From: Chrysomallon squamiferum
Taxonomy: Eukaryota > Mollusca > Gastropoda > Neomphalida > Peltospiridae
Length of the DNA stretch: 64,000 bases
Assembly (NCBI GenBank): GCA_012295275.1
Contig: CM022666.1
Location: 13,155,106-13,219,105 of the forward strand
Direction: 5' to 3'
The notes under the pieces are model-generated. The model did no database searches. It saw only the letters and a program-made list of their open reading frames with translations, and was not told where the DNA came from. Numbering within the stretch: the first letter of the stretch is position 1; the number at the start of each line of letters is the position of its first letter. Positions 12,000 to 24,499 of this stretch are shown piece by piece. Made by a program: the position numbers and the translations under genes.

Positions 12000-12685
12000 T
12001 ATGAAAGCATTTCATTTGGATATAACAGATATTTGTATATGACTTCATAAATTGTTTTTAGAAATAAGAATACTAAGAAAATACCAAAGAACTGACTTAC
12101 AACAGTCAGTTGTGATTACATATTAGTAAACTTAAATTTATTAATATTTAGACCAAATGCTGCAAAATATCTGTTCACAAAAATACATTGAAATATTTTG
12201 TTTTATTTAATTATTTCTGTTTTTATATTTATTTTATTTACTTAAATATTCTCTTGTCCCTCATTTTAATTTTTTTTTTTTAACTGTTTATTTATTATTT
12301 TTTTAAAGTTTACTCTTTTTGTATAAGTATCTGAGAATAAAGCCTATTAAAGATATATTCTTTTTCATTTTTTATTAGTATTTTAAAAATACAATAACTT
12401 TCAATGTTGTGTGTTTTTGATTGTTTCTGAAATAGCACTTTATTTTTGTTAATTTTAAATTGATTTATGCATCTTTTTCTTTTTCTTTTTTTCATTTCTT
12501 TCTCAAAGGTAAAAATAAAAATAGTGTAATCCAACAAAATTATTATTATTTTAATCATTTATTTTCTTCTTTTTATTTTTAAGAACAATTTTGTTCTCCC
12601 CAAAAATTGTTCATGTATTAAAACTGTTAATTTTGCTGTGATATATATTTAGAAATACACTGGAAAGTTGGATTAAAATAATAAA

Positions 12686-12726
<41 letters not shown>

Positions 12727-13874
12727 TAAAAATAATTTATGAGTCTTTGTGTAGAAGAAATAAAAAAAAAAAAAAATACATAAAAAATTAATATTAATAA
12801 TAAAAACTAAAACTCCTAAAAATGTTCTGATTTTTTTAAAAAGCCGCTTATCAGTTATTAACAATATTCATCAATGATTTAATTTTTAAAATACAAATGA
12901 TTAATTATTTTTAATGAAACTTGATTCTGATGTCTTTATGGTTATGTTAGATTATGTTGACATACTTTCATCCATACTGATTAAATTATTTACTAAAAGT
13001 GATTGCATCATTTTGAGTACTAAACAGAAGTTTTAATTAAACTAGTGAGTACTGTAAACTGGGATTAGTGATAATAATAGTGTCAGATGTCAGGTATCAG
13101 TTGAAATAAAGAGCAGGATTAGTAGATCAATTAGTAATTTTATCAGAATATTTTAAAAACTGAAATTCATTTGTGTTCATTAATTTGAAAGTGTATTCTG
13201 CATTTTTTTTTATTTTTTTTAATTATTATTTGCTTATTTATTTATTTATTTTTATTATTATTATTATTATTATTATTGAATTCATTGGAAATGGAGACTT
13301 GTTAGCCTAGAATTCCTAGTCAATCATCATCATCATCATTTTATTAGTTTGCATAATAAGATTACATTATTATATTACCTTTTTATAAAAAAAAAAAATA
13401 TTTTCAAAAATGTCACACATTATTCCTTTTCAGTTCAAAGGCATTGTATCCAAATATTCTGACAAAAAATTTGAGTTAAAAGAAACACATACACACTTGT
13501 ATGCATACATATATTTGAAGCATAATTTTTAAACAATATTTAATACTATTTTTGCTTGTTGCTTTTTATATTTCATTTCATTTATTTATTTATATATATT
13601 TTTTTTTTAATCTTATCTCTTGTTCATTTGCAGAATGTCATTGAACAATGTATAATGTTGGTATGTCTTAAAACTGTTCTCGTAAAAATGTTGTGAAACA
13701 CTGAATGTTATATCACAATGCAGCTAGTCTATTTTATATTTAGTTATATATATATTTGAATGTTGCCAGTGTAGATATAAATATAAATATATATAATGTA
13801 CTCTGTGTATAATGCATAAAAAAATACGTCTTCATACAGCAATTTGAGTTCATTGAGTATTTTGTTTAATTTTA

Positions 13875-13876
<2 letters not shown>

Positions 13877-13942
<66 letters not shown>
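13877..13942. repeat. (ATT)n array
   Basis: ATT units with one ACT variant. Confidence 0.95.
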
Positions 13943-13944
<2 letters not shown>

Positions 13945-14310
13945 GTTAATTCTAGGGCATTCGTGTGGTTTATATTTATCTTGTAAGTAACATGTACAAA
14001 TATATAAATTTATTTCTCAGACTAAAAACACGATTTTGTTTTTCTTTTTGAGTTCGTTCAGTTTTCTGTTCACGAAAAGGGCAAATCTAGGGGTTTGATA
14101 CAAAACAGATTACAAATTATTTTTATTCCTACCTGTACAAGATGAAATATAATGCAACTTTAATCGTGCTCATTTATAGACATTAAATTAATTAATTAAT
14201 AAAATATATGGTATGGACTTCCGTTGTGGAGTGACTGGTATCGCCGAATTGTTCCGCTTTAGCCCAGTGTGATTATCATGAAGTTACCGTTTCTGTTGAC
14301 GCTAGAAAAC

Positions 14311-14343
<33 letters not shown>

Positions 14344-15966
14344 TACACACAGTGCATAGAGAAAACTTAGAAGTGTAATAACATGGAGTACAAACCGATA
14401 AATCAACACTACAGATGTATTTGAACTTGTTTCCCCGAGTCAATCACAGTGTGAGTCTGTTCATGTAGTGGTGGTACGTTATAACTTATTCACGATGCGA
14501 GAGAAATAATTCATAGAGTGATGAAAAATATTCTCTTCATAAATTAATCTCGTTATTTTGTTTTATTTATTTATTGATTTACTGATTTACTGATATGGAG
14601 AACTGAAACACTTTCTGAAATGAAAGATTCACTTTACAGTTTAAAGGTTGGAAATAAAACGTACACAATATGTTACTCTGTTTATAAGAAAATCAACAAC
14701 TGTTTTCCCGGATTTGGTCGATATATTTTTTATAAAAAAAAAAAAAAAAAAAAATCATTTTTTTCCCCCCGAATGTTGCAATAGATGTAAGACATATTCG
14801 TGAATTAAACGTTGGTCGTACACACCTTAAAAAATAAATAAATAAATAAAAAATTATTCTTCACAATTTTTTATCTTTACAGTGGTTTTATGAATTAAAT
14901 AAAACTTCTGATCATAAGTTTAGTCATTGCTACGATAATTTATGGCCATTCGCCTATTTCCTGTCCAGAACGTTACTCGCTTACCAAACTCAGGTGTATG
15001 TTTCCCCTGTTAATGGGAAGGTTCCTGTAAAAGATCACTTGCTTGTTATAGAAAACGAGTGGGCTGTTGCTTGGCAACAGCAGGCTTCCTGTCGATTTCT
15101 GTATGAACCTGATAATGTGTAAAACTCGCATATAATAACTGAAGGTTTAGGGAGTCGTAAAATAAACCATTTTATTTTATTTGTAGCAATTAATAATACA
15201 CATTTTGTTCTTTTTTGAAGTGTTAATTAAATATCATTTGAAATTGTGCACTGTTGTTTATGGTTATAATTTCGAAATAGCAGTTTATTGTAGTTAAATA
15301 AATCGCCTGCATTAAAAAAATTAATAATAATAATAAATTTAAAAACAACAACAAAAAAAAAACACACTTTGAAAACAATATGCAAAATTAATACTTTCGT
15401 ATAATGAATGCCTATATTAATAGAAAATAATGTTTGTAAAATACTACCAATAACATTTAGTAAAGTAGCAGGTAGCAGATATGAATCAGCACGAAACTGC
15501 TGTTGAAAACTTCAAAGTAATGTTAGAAAAATAGAAAGCATGGTATGTAGCAGTAATAATATTGCTACCATAGAAGCTTATAATTTAGAAGTAATTGCTG
15601 TACATGTAACATGTGGTGTCACCTGCTGAAATATTGTTCCTATAATCGACAAGTGTACTGTGCAGACATGTGCTGTAGATGACACAATGCTAGCAATAAA
15701 TATACATATTACTGTTAACAACAAGTAATTTCTGTCAGCAGTGTCGAAGTAATATGCAGTAGTATGCAGGGTTCGAGCAGAAATAGCAGCATTACTTACT
15801 TGTCGACTCTTATCATTCCGAACTACTGTGAAAATACAGTAACTGTAGTATTTACTGACATAGTAATAGTGCAAAGTCTACTCCCACGTAAGAGAAGCTT
15901 ATAAGTACGAGGTAAAGACGTAGCAAGTAATTTTCCGTTTGAAGATTGATAAGATCGCGGAGGAGC

Positions 15967-15998
<32 letters not shown>

Positions 15999-16059
15999 AA
16001 GCTAAGGGCAACAAAAAAGAGAGAAAAAAAAAATATGGCGCAAAATTATTTTCTCGGTT

Positions 16060-16760
16060 AAGACGGAGTCACGCCATGTGAAGATGTATTATTTTCCCAG
16101 CGCTGGACGAGTAAGTGTAATTACTGATAGGCAAAGAATCACGAGGTTCATTTCTGCTCACCGGAAATGCGGTCCTGTTTGTACCGGAAGTCGTCTGATT
16201 GTCAGGAAATGTCCACCGCGAGCTGCTTATTTGAAAATGGCGACTTTGCAAGGGTCGAATTACCAGCAGTGCACGTAACAAACCTCGCCTATAAAGAGAT
16301 CGATTAAAATTAATATACGCGAATGCGAGGCGGGCACTCGTTCGACGTAAATGCTGTATGGCATTTTAATGCTCCCAATCTGGAGAAATGCTCGTAACGT
16401 CACCTCCAATCTTCAAGGTCTGAACACTTGAAAGAGAATACGGATTAAGCCGACTTAAAATAGTTTCGGCAGACGAAACCTGATTCTCGATGTCGCAAGT
16501 CATTTTATTTTTAAACAATAAGCGCTTTGGGATAGCCATGCAATCCGTCCTCCATGTGTATCCACGTAACGACCCCAGTCGTCAAGGGCACCTGAGGTTA
16601 AATACAGGATTTTTTTTTTGAGTCGTGTCTCGTATGCAGCAGACACGCTGCTATGAAACTGATCATTTCTGAGAAAGGTAATAACGCATCTCGTTCTCCG
16701 ATTTTTACTGTCAGTGATCTGTGTGTTGTTTTCTAATGCTTACTCAGTTCATTACACAAC
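16060..16760. other. CpG-containing complex island; candidate regulatory element
   Basis: Balanced composition and many CpGs between long simple repeats. An AAAATGGCG word (YY1/Pho-like) lies at 16234-16242 and a similar AATATGGCG at 16032-16040. Opposed open frames near 16069-16281 show no recognisable protein. I favour conserved non-coding DNA, by inference only. Confidence 0.35.
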
Positions 16761-16856
16761 AAAAACACTGAAATGATTTGTCAATAGCTGTAGCATGTGC
16801 TGTACTGTGTATGGGAAGCTACATATGAAATAAATTATTTGCTAATTAGTTTATTA

Positions 16857-17071
16857 ATAGTAATAATAATACAACAACAACAGCTATTACTACTACTACA
16901 GCAACTACAGCTTCTGCTACTACTGCTATTACTACTTCTACCACTATTACAACAACTACTATCATTACTATTACACAGCTACTACTGGCAATATTATTAT
17001 CTTCCAAAAGTGAAATAAAATAAAACATTGCCAGAAAATCATGTTTTAATAATAATAATAATAATAATAAT

Positions 17072-17105
<34 letters not shown>

Positions 17106-17110
17106 GCAAT
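16857..17110. repeat. Trinucleotide arrays (ACT/ACA, AAT, AAC)
   Basis: An imperfect ACT/ACA array is followed by (AAT)n at 17046-17072 and (AAC)n up to about 17107. Any open frames here are homopolymer-like artefacts. Confidence 0.9.
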
Positions 17111-17238
17111 AATAAAGATGATGATATTTTATCATATTAATGAAGTACTGAATAAAAACTCGATCAGTAATATCGACGATTTATTTAAAATTTATTGGGC
17201 AGTTTGTAACATCAATAATTTTTGTATGTTTGAATCTC

Positions 17239-17239
17239 T

Positions 17240-17270
<31 letters not shown>

Positions 17271-17281
17271 CGCACACACGT
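17239..17281. repeat. (TG)n(CG)n(CA)n alternating purine-pyrimidine tract
   Basis: The run alternates strictly purine and pyrimidine across 43 bases. TG units pass into CG units and then CA units, so its right half is a perfect palindrome. This is the classic composition of a Z-DNA-forming segment. Confidence 0.95.
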
Positions 17282-17389
17282 TTTACAAACAGCTACTGTC
17301 AATAATCAGAAGAACAGCGAAGTGGCGAGATTACAGAAATTCGGTCTTAATAAAAATATTTAAAAATAAAAAAAGAAGAAAAAATTTCG

Positions 17390-17660
17390 TATAATTGCAG
17401 CAGCGTTGTTGAAACGACACCGACGTCTGAAGGACGCCGCTGTGAGTGCTGACGTCGTTGTTCTCGCTGACACTTCTCTCTGTTTCTCCCGCAGCGAGAG
17501 GCGGGCACTCCTTGTCAGCCTGTTTCCGACATCACTTCTCAAAACCAAACGAACGAGAAACGAACACATCAACAGGGCAGCCATTGCTGTCGTTCTCACG
17601 TCTGCCTTTCAAACCGAACGTAATCAGTGCAGAAATCGGCGTAGGCACGAACTCAGCGTT
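17390..17660. other. CpG-rich complex island; candidate regulatory element
   Basis: High local CpG density (CGACACCGACGTC near 17416, CTGACGTCGTTG near 17449) between low-complexity DNA. Open frames exist on both strands without a recognisable product. Confidence 0.35.
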
Positions 17661-18121
17661 ATATATATTCTAGACACCCAAGCTTTATTTATTATAATTT
17701 TTTTTTTTTTATATCTCTCTCTTTCTTTGTCTTGTGATAAAAGATCAGCTTTTAATGGATGATCAGCTAGTTATAGGACTGTGCGATCCTTTTTTTTTTT
17801 TTTTTTTTTAATTTAAAATTCTATTCACGTCTTTCAAATTCGAGGATAAATCTTTTGGTGGTTTTAAAATTAAAGTTAGATTGTTGGGCTTAACGGCAGG
17901 AGTAGAACTCGTTTATTTTCTGTAGTCGGCCATTGCACGTCAACGTTTTTCTAATTCTGATACATGAACTTCAGCTGAAGTTACATTTGTTTTGTTTAAT
18001 GACAGCTTTAGAGTGCATTAATTTTATTTATTTATTTATTTATCTATTTATTTATTGTTGTTGTTGTTGTTTTTTTCATTGTTCTCGTTAATTATTATGT
18101 TATTATTTCATTGTTATTATT

Positions 18122-18181
18122 TCATTGTTATTATTATTATTATTATCATTGTCATTGTTATTATTATTATTATTATTATTA

Positions 18182-18217
<36 letters not shown>

Positions 18218-18243
18218 GATATTATTATTATTATTATTATTAT
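18122..18243. repeat. (ATT)n array
   Basis: Long ATT array with GTC, ATC and AGAT interruptions. Confidence 0.95.
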
Positions 18244-18437
18244 CTTTCATACGAAAAAGGAACGCATGAGCAATGGGCATTTATGTGACGTCACGGGGGT
18301 AATAGCTCAACCAATCGAATCAAAGGTTCTTAAATCCACGTGATGTGATACACACGCCTTTCTTGAGTCCAGAAACCAAAAACATGGACTGTAAGATATA
18401 AACCAGCAGCTATACAATAAAAAAACTAACCTGTGTC

Positions 18438-18468
<31 letters not shown>

Positions 18469-18580
18469 TACAAGGAGTATTTTAATCTAACTAAATATAA
18501 TCCCATTCAAAAGACTATAATTATATTTGATCAGTGACCGAAATTGCAGAAATGTATCTTGTTACTATTTATAGTGATTA

Positions 18581-18582
<2 letters not shown>

Positions 18583-18665
<83 letters not shown>

Positions 18666-18667
18666 CA
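18583..18667. repeat. (TC)n(AC)n composite microsatellite
   Basis: About 26 TC units abut AC units. Confidence 0.96.
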
Positions 18668-19185
18668 GACAGATCACTCGCTCTGCACACATGGCCAGTA
18701 TTAAATACATCCTTTTATCTACGCCGGCCGCAAACCACGCGGTCATAAATACCGGCTTAAATATTCCTTATTTGTCCGCAGAGACGCGCGTATTACAATT
18801 AACAGACACACTGGTCTTTTGTATTCATGCAGCGTCGATTCGGGTGCACACGAGTTCAGCGTTTATTCCCACAACGGTATTTTTTTTTATTAAAAACTTG
18901 CTACAGACATCGTGGTATTTTTATTAAACTACCGTATTTGGTGAATGAGAAGCGCGAGGTATGTGCCAAACTGTTTCGTTTTTTTGATAAATAAAAAGAG
19001 TTTTGAGTTTGAAAATGAAGGACTGCGTGCTGGTAGTTGTGATAATGAAGATGTCGGTGATGACGTTGCTGATGTAGAGAAGCAAGGAGGAGGGGTGTTT
19101 TTCAAACGATGGTTGTGGTTGTAGACGATGACGATAATGATGTGTAAGAGATGATATGTAATTACTGAAGTTTGTGTGTATGTGT

Positions 19186-19405
19186 GTTATTATATATTTA
19201 TGTATGAATGTATGTATGTATGTACGTTTGCATGTATGTGTATATGTGTATATATGTATATTTGCGTGTATGTATATGTGTATGTATGTGCATAAGTATG
19301 TACATATATACGCAGTTTTGTATGAATGTATATATAGGTATTTATGTTTGTTTAATTATATATGCACACATACACATGTACATACGTATAGATATATATA
19401 CAGAT
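19186..19405. repeat. Degenerate TATG/TGTA-rich tract
   Basis: Imperfect GTAT/GTGTATAT words over about 220 bases, a decayed microsatellite. Open frames through it are biased Cys/Tyr/Met artefacts. Confidence 0.85.
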
Positions 19406-19489
19406 AGCTAAACATGTACATCAACAGTAGATTAACAATCCATCCATCCATCCATCCATCCTGTGAACATTATTTATTCATTCATCCAA

Positions 19490-19830
19490 CCGTCCGTTCA
19501 TGCGTTGTTCACCGAGATGTAACAGTTCGACAAAGAAAAGATAAACGTCCAATTATTGACAGTGGTTCCCCCGGGGGTCGTGTTACAGCCTCGAATCACA
19601 GCACATGAGTGAGTACAAGTAGGCGGCCAGGCATTATTTATCTTGGGCATACATAGACTGTAATGACTTGGTAACCGTCTGGAGAGACGTTATTACTTAT
19701 CTCGCTGCCACGACGTCAGATGTGATCAAGCAGTTCGCGTCTCTCCGCAGTTTGCACCGCTACTAAACGGTGAACTGGTTCTCCCAGCCTGCTGCAGACC
19801 GCAGTCGGGCCAGTCTATTCAGACACCGTG
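19490..19830. other. Complex GC-richer island; candidate regulatory element
   Basis: Contains GGTTCCCCCGGGGGTCG and many CpGs and CTGCAG-like words in an otherwise AT-rich context. No coding structure was recognised. Confidence 0.3.
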
Positions 19831-20161
19831 TCGTGTACTAAGTTTTTTATTTGTTTGTTTGTTTAGTTGTTTATTTATTTTTATATTGATTTAGTTAGTT
19901 CGTTAGTTAGTTAGTTAGTTAATCAGTTGGTTTGTTTTGTTTATTAAGTGTGAATTTACAGCAATACGGATTCATGACTGCAGTGAAGTTACCATGCTGT
20001 AAACAGTGTGGGTTTTTTTCTAATAATTTATTTATTTATTTAATTTAATTTATTTGTTTTTTTTTTTTATTTTTTTTTTTCTACCAAATTTACCAGGTTT
20101 TTTTATGTTCTTAATAATGTTTTATTTTTATTTCTTTTTTTTTATTTTTTAATTTACTTAT

Positions 20162-20167
<6 letters not shown>

Positions 20168-20197
<30 letters not shown>

Positions 20198-20217
20198 TTG
20201 TTTTCTTTTTTTTTTTT
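20168..20217. repeat. Poly-T region
   Basis: Two long T runs separated by GTTGTTTTC, within a broader T-rich stretch from about 20030 to 20240. Confidence 0.93.
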
Positions 20218-20299
20218 TGGTTGTTTCTTCTTTTTTTTTTATTAAATTTAACATTAATGAAGTTTGCTTGATAAAGTTCATGTGAATTTACATTAGTAT

Positions 20300-20427
20300 T
20301 TTACTACTAGTATAACTGCATCTATTACTCCTGCTACTACTATTAGTACTACTATTACTGCTACTACTAATAAGACTAAAACTGCTATTACTGGTACCAT
20401 TGCTGGTACCGTTGCTACTACTATTAT

Positions 20428-20472
<45 letters not shown>

Positions 20473-20820
20473 CACTGCTATCACTACTACTGTCGTTACT
20501 ACTATTACTACTACTACTGCTGCTATCATTACTGCTTTTACTACTACTACCACCACTGTCGAAACTACTACTACTATTACCACAACTGTTACTACTACTA
20601 CCACAACTGTTACTACTACTACCGCTACTACTACCACCGCAACCATTACAGCAGCTGCTATAATTAGGTCCATTTATGTTTTTGTTATTGTTGTACTTAG
20701 CGTTATTATTAGTGGTAGTAGTAGCAGTAGTAGTAATACAGTAATATTATCATCAACATCGACAACAAAAAATAATAATAATAATAATAATAATAATACT
20801 ACTACTATTATTATTATTAT

Positions 20821-20907
<87 letters not shown>
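20300..20907. repeat. Large imperfect (ACT)n/(ATT)n/(AAT)n complex
   Basis: ACT units with ACC, GCT and ATT variants run to about 20650. After a break come (AAT)n at 20770-20800, (ACT)n near 20820-20855 and (ATT)n to 20907. Long Val- or Leu-rich frames here are artefacts of the trinucleotide period. Confidence 0.93.
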
Positions 20908-20908
<1 letters not shown>

Positions 20909-20929
20909 TGCTGAAGGCAATTTATATTA

Positions 20930-21260
20930 ATTCAGCGACATGCGTCCCATAACTCGGAACATTAAGCACGCGGAGGCAGCCATTTTCACGTGCAGACTAA
21001 CGAAGGAAAACACTTGTTTCTAAATAGGCCTCATTACGTGCAGCAATAGCTAATTAAGCTGTACAGGTAATCGCCGGTAACCGACGTGAAGTTATTGATT
21101 CAGTCGACATCGCTTGATGCTCATTAGCCTTCGTATGGGAGATAATTATCAATGAAATCGGATATTTAGCGGCTATGAGAATTGTGGGAAGAGACCTGAC
21201 GAATACCGCAAAATGCGGCGAAAAATCGGGAAGATGCGTTTTGTTAGAAATCTTGAAATT
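20930..21260. other. Complex island; candidate enhancer
   Basis: Homeodomain-like core words (GCTAATTAAGC near 21049, CTCATTAGCC near 21120, GATAATTATCA near 21142) and a GCAGCCATTTT word at 20976-20986 sit in a complex-sequence block. No open frame has coding character. The enhancer call is inference from appearance. Confidence 0.35.
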
Positions 21261-21666
21261 TGATATCTGCAAGAATAATAATAATAATAAATAAGATAAA
21301 ATACATGAAATGAGATGAATGAATGAATACATAATAAATAAATAAATAGATAGACAAATAAATATTAAAATAAATAAATAAATAAATGAATAAATAAAAT
21401 AATAGAGGATGCAATAAAATTAAATGTTTTAAGTGTTAAGGTAGACTCATATGCAAGGAATGAGAATTCAGGATTTAGAACATCTCTAGTTTAAAGCTAA
21501 TTTTCTTTTAAAGAAATCAAATAAATGATTATGGATGAAGTATGAGTTAAAACTCTTAGAAGCTATCGACAAGATCTTAGTATTTTAGCCCACTAATACT
21601 CTATAATATCAGAACTATGCGTATGTCCCATATGCATGTATCTATATCTTCATGTGCGTTTGTTTG

Positions 21667-21668
<2 letters not shown>

Positions 21669-21759
<91 letters not shown>
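21669..21759. repeat. (TC)n microsatellite
   Basis: About 45 uninterrupted TC units. Confidence 0.97.
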
Positions 21760-21762
<3 letters not shown>

Positions 21763-22199
21763 TCTCTCGTTCTCATTCTCTCTGTCTCTCATCAACATGA
21801 TCATATAAAAATCAGTAAATAGTAAAACTTGTTAATGTCCTTGAATTAATACTCTCCTGATATAAACAAATAAATAAATAAATAAATAAACAAATAAATA
21901 AATAGATAAATAAATAAATAAATAGATCTATCTGTCTATAGGAATAAGCAGATAAATAAATCGTTTACTCACACTAAATTACAGACCACTGCAAAGCTAT
22001 TGACTTAAATAATGAATAATCTCAACTTGCGACAGCCATCAACAAAATTATTAATAAACGTCACATAAAGGTTAAAAAAAAAAAAAAAAAAAAACTCCCA
22101 TACTGATTTTTTTTTTTTTTTTTATCAAAGAGTTGACGGAAATGGGAAACATTTTTATGTTACTCGGATACAAATAACAATCACCATTTCATGCATAAA

Positions 22200-22600
22200 T
22201 AATAACCGGACTCCAAACGGCTATTTCATCTGATAGTTATCGTTAGCAGAAGCGCGTCGGCAGCCGCCATTTTGTCGTATTGTGCTGTAATTCCGAAATG
22301 GGTCATGTGATATTAATTTTGCCGTTGTCCGGTTAATAGCCTCCTGTGAAAAGTAACGCGTTAAATGGTTTTTCTTGAACGTGTGTTTCGGTACAAAACA
22401 CGATAATTGGTTTTACGGATTTTTCTAAACGCACTTAAATATTTATTATAATGCGTACAAAATATGCATTAAAAATGCAGCAGGTTCATTTGTGTCGGCT
22501 GTTATGAGTTAATTATAGGAAACAGGTTGACATCAGCCGAAGGTTTACTCACCTTTGTGCAGTTCACACAACAACGGGCATTGTCATTGTCAGTGCGTTA
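22200..22600. other. Complex CpG-containing island with GCCGCCATTTT
   Basis: Contains GCCGCCATTTT at 22263-22273, a YY1-like site in reverse orientation, and several CpGs. Low-complexity DNA flanks it on both sides. No protein was recognised. Confidence 0.35.
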
Positions 22601-22790
22601 GTGCTGGTATGTTGATTCGTGGTATGTTAGTATGTTAGTGTTGGCGTGTCAGTGTCAGTATGTTAGTGCCATTATGTTAGTGTTAGTATAGAATTGGTGT
22701 CAGTGTTGGTTTGTTAGTGCCGTTATGTTAATATTAGAATGGTAGTGTTAGTATTCTATGGTGTTAGTTTGTTAGATGGTTAGTTAGAGG
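22600..22790. repeat. Degenerate GTTAGTGTTAGTATG-type tandem repeat
   Basis: Words such as TATGTTAGTGCC, TTAGTGTTAG and TGTCAGTGT recur with variable spacing, giving a decayed short-period array. Confidence 0.75.
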
Positions 22791-22846
22791 AAACATGCCG
22801 CAACTGTCTTGTAATCGCCAGATTATTTCTACTTAGAACAGCAGTA

Positions 22847-22865
22847 TTTATTATTATTATTATTG

Positions 22866-22912
<47 letters not shown>

Positions 22913-22913
22913 T
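22847..22913. repeat. (ATT)n array
   Basis: ATT units with one GTT interruption, followed by a T/C-rich stretch to about 23020. Confidence 0.95.
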
Positions 22914-23270
22914 TTCTTTTCTTTTTTTTTTCTTTCTTTTTTATTGAAATTATTTTCTTTTTTCTTTTTTTTCTTGTTGTTTTTGGGTTATTTTTATTTT
23001 TATTTTTATTTTTTTTTTCCCAGTGTTATATATAAAAATATAACTTGTGCACCCTTGAAGATGACGCAAAACGAACACTTGGATCTGTTGACCTATTTGC
23101 ACCAGCGGAGATGGAGCAAAGACCGGAAACAACGGGTCTTACGATCCAGTGACATTTAAAAATGGAGGACGGTTTCTTCTTCTTTCTAATTAGCAGCAAA
23201 CAGGAAATTCCTTCAGATTTGATTTCACATTGAAAATAGCAGCTAATTTGACTGAATATGTCAAAAAGAT

Positions 23271-23309
<39 letters not shown>

Positions 23310-23496
23310 GCGCACGCACACGTCTATGTAATATTTGTATGAATGTACGTACGAATGTATCTTACAAATGAATAAACGAGTGAATGAATGAATCAATAAG
23401 CGAATAAATGGATTAATGAATAAATGAATGAATGAATAAATAAATAAATTCACGAACCAGTACTACTGAAGCAAACATATCTAGATTTGCCACAAC

Positions 23497-23531
<35 letters not shown>

Positions 23532-23909
23532 TATTACAAAATTAAATCGCGAAGAATTCGTAACAACCCCAAATTACTATGTTTAAAATAGAAACAAATA
23601 GTTCCAGGTTAGTTTCAATTTATTCTGTCGAAAGTTAATGCTGTGTTAACATTGGAATTGCGACCGGTATCTGAACTGGCGCTGCATAATGACTTCGTAT
23701 CAGGCGATTTCTTGCGATGATTCTCGATCTTTGTCGAAATTAACCGATTAAGGCAGAGGAATTTTGACAATGCGTCATTCAAAAAATGTTGGATATCCCC
23801 CCTTTTTTTTTCTTCAAAAATGTATTTATTTATTTATTTAATAATAATATTAATTTATTATTTATTATAATATTAATAATATTATTATTATTATAATTAA
23901 TTAATATAT

Positions 23910-23912
<3 letters not shown>

Positions 23913-23948
<36 letters not shown>

Positions 23949-23955
23949 CTAAGAG

Positions 23956-23998
<43 letters not shown>
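23913..23998. repeat. (TA)n and (GA)n microsatellites
   Basis: TA repeats to about 23945, a short spacer, then GA repeats from 23963. Confidence 0.93.
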
Positions 23999-24404
23999 AA
24001 AAAAAATTTGAAATGGCATTTGGTTTGTAACTTAACCGTGTTTCGTAACAAAACGGACTCTGTTCTGTGTTAGTAAATTAGTAAGTTATTTATTATTTTT
24101 CTGTCGTTTATTATTACTGGTCTTAAGCTCTATAGGATCACCAGAGCTCGAGGTAAAAACATAACATGACATGACATGATACACCATAGCATAATATAGA
24201 GTATAAAGGAAAAAAATAAAGAAAAGAAAGGAAGAAACCAACAACTGTAATAAGAATCACATCAACCACAACAATTAAGAGAAAAACAACTGGACTCAAT
24301 AACAAAAAAAATAAAATAATAATAATAATAAATAAAAAATAACAGGAATTTTTTTTTAATATCGAGTGAAAACGAACCATCGACTTTGAAGACTTCTCTT
24401 TTTT

Positions 24405-24490
24405 TACTGGATCTCAGAACTGAAGTAAACACCAAGATTCGAACCGACAACCTCAAAGACCAACTCACTGACCAAGATTTTCTCAGACGG
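24405..24490 (-). repeat. tRNA-like SINE fragment
   Basis: Read on the minus strand, TGGTCAGTGAGTTGG (A-box-like, 24460-24474) is followed at tRNA spacing by GGTTCGAATCT (B box, 24435-24445). The rest does not fold into a full cloverleaf by eye. I read it as a degenerate tRNA-derived SINE rather than a tRNA gene. Confidence 0.5.
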
Positions 24491-24499
24491 AGATGACAG

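Larger units (their letters stand above)
10900..16060. other. Gene-free AT-rich region with microsatellites
   Basis: It holds (GA)n at 11747-11801, (ATT)n at 11901-11999 and 13877-13942, (AAT)n at 12679-12722, and poly-T or poly-A runs at 14312-14341, 14737-14753 and 15967-15990. From 15420 to 15880 the sequence is unusually rich in GTAGCAG/AGTAATG-like words, as in a decayed tandem array. No gene was recognised. Confidence 0.55.

Noticed and set aside
20293-20673. Long Val/Leu-rich open frames on both strands
   Set aside because: They arise from an imperfect ACT trinucleotide array; codon period equals repeat period and there is no unique sequence.
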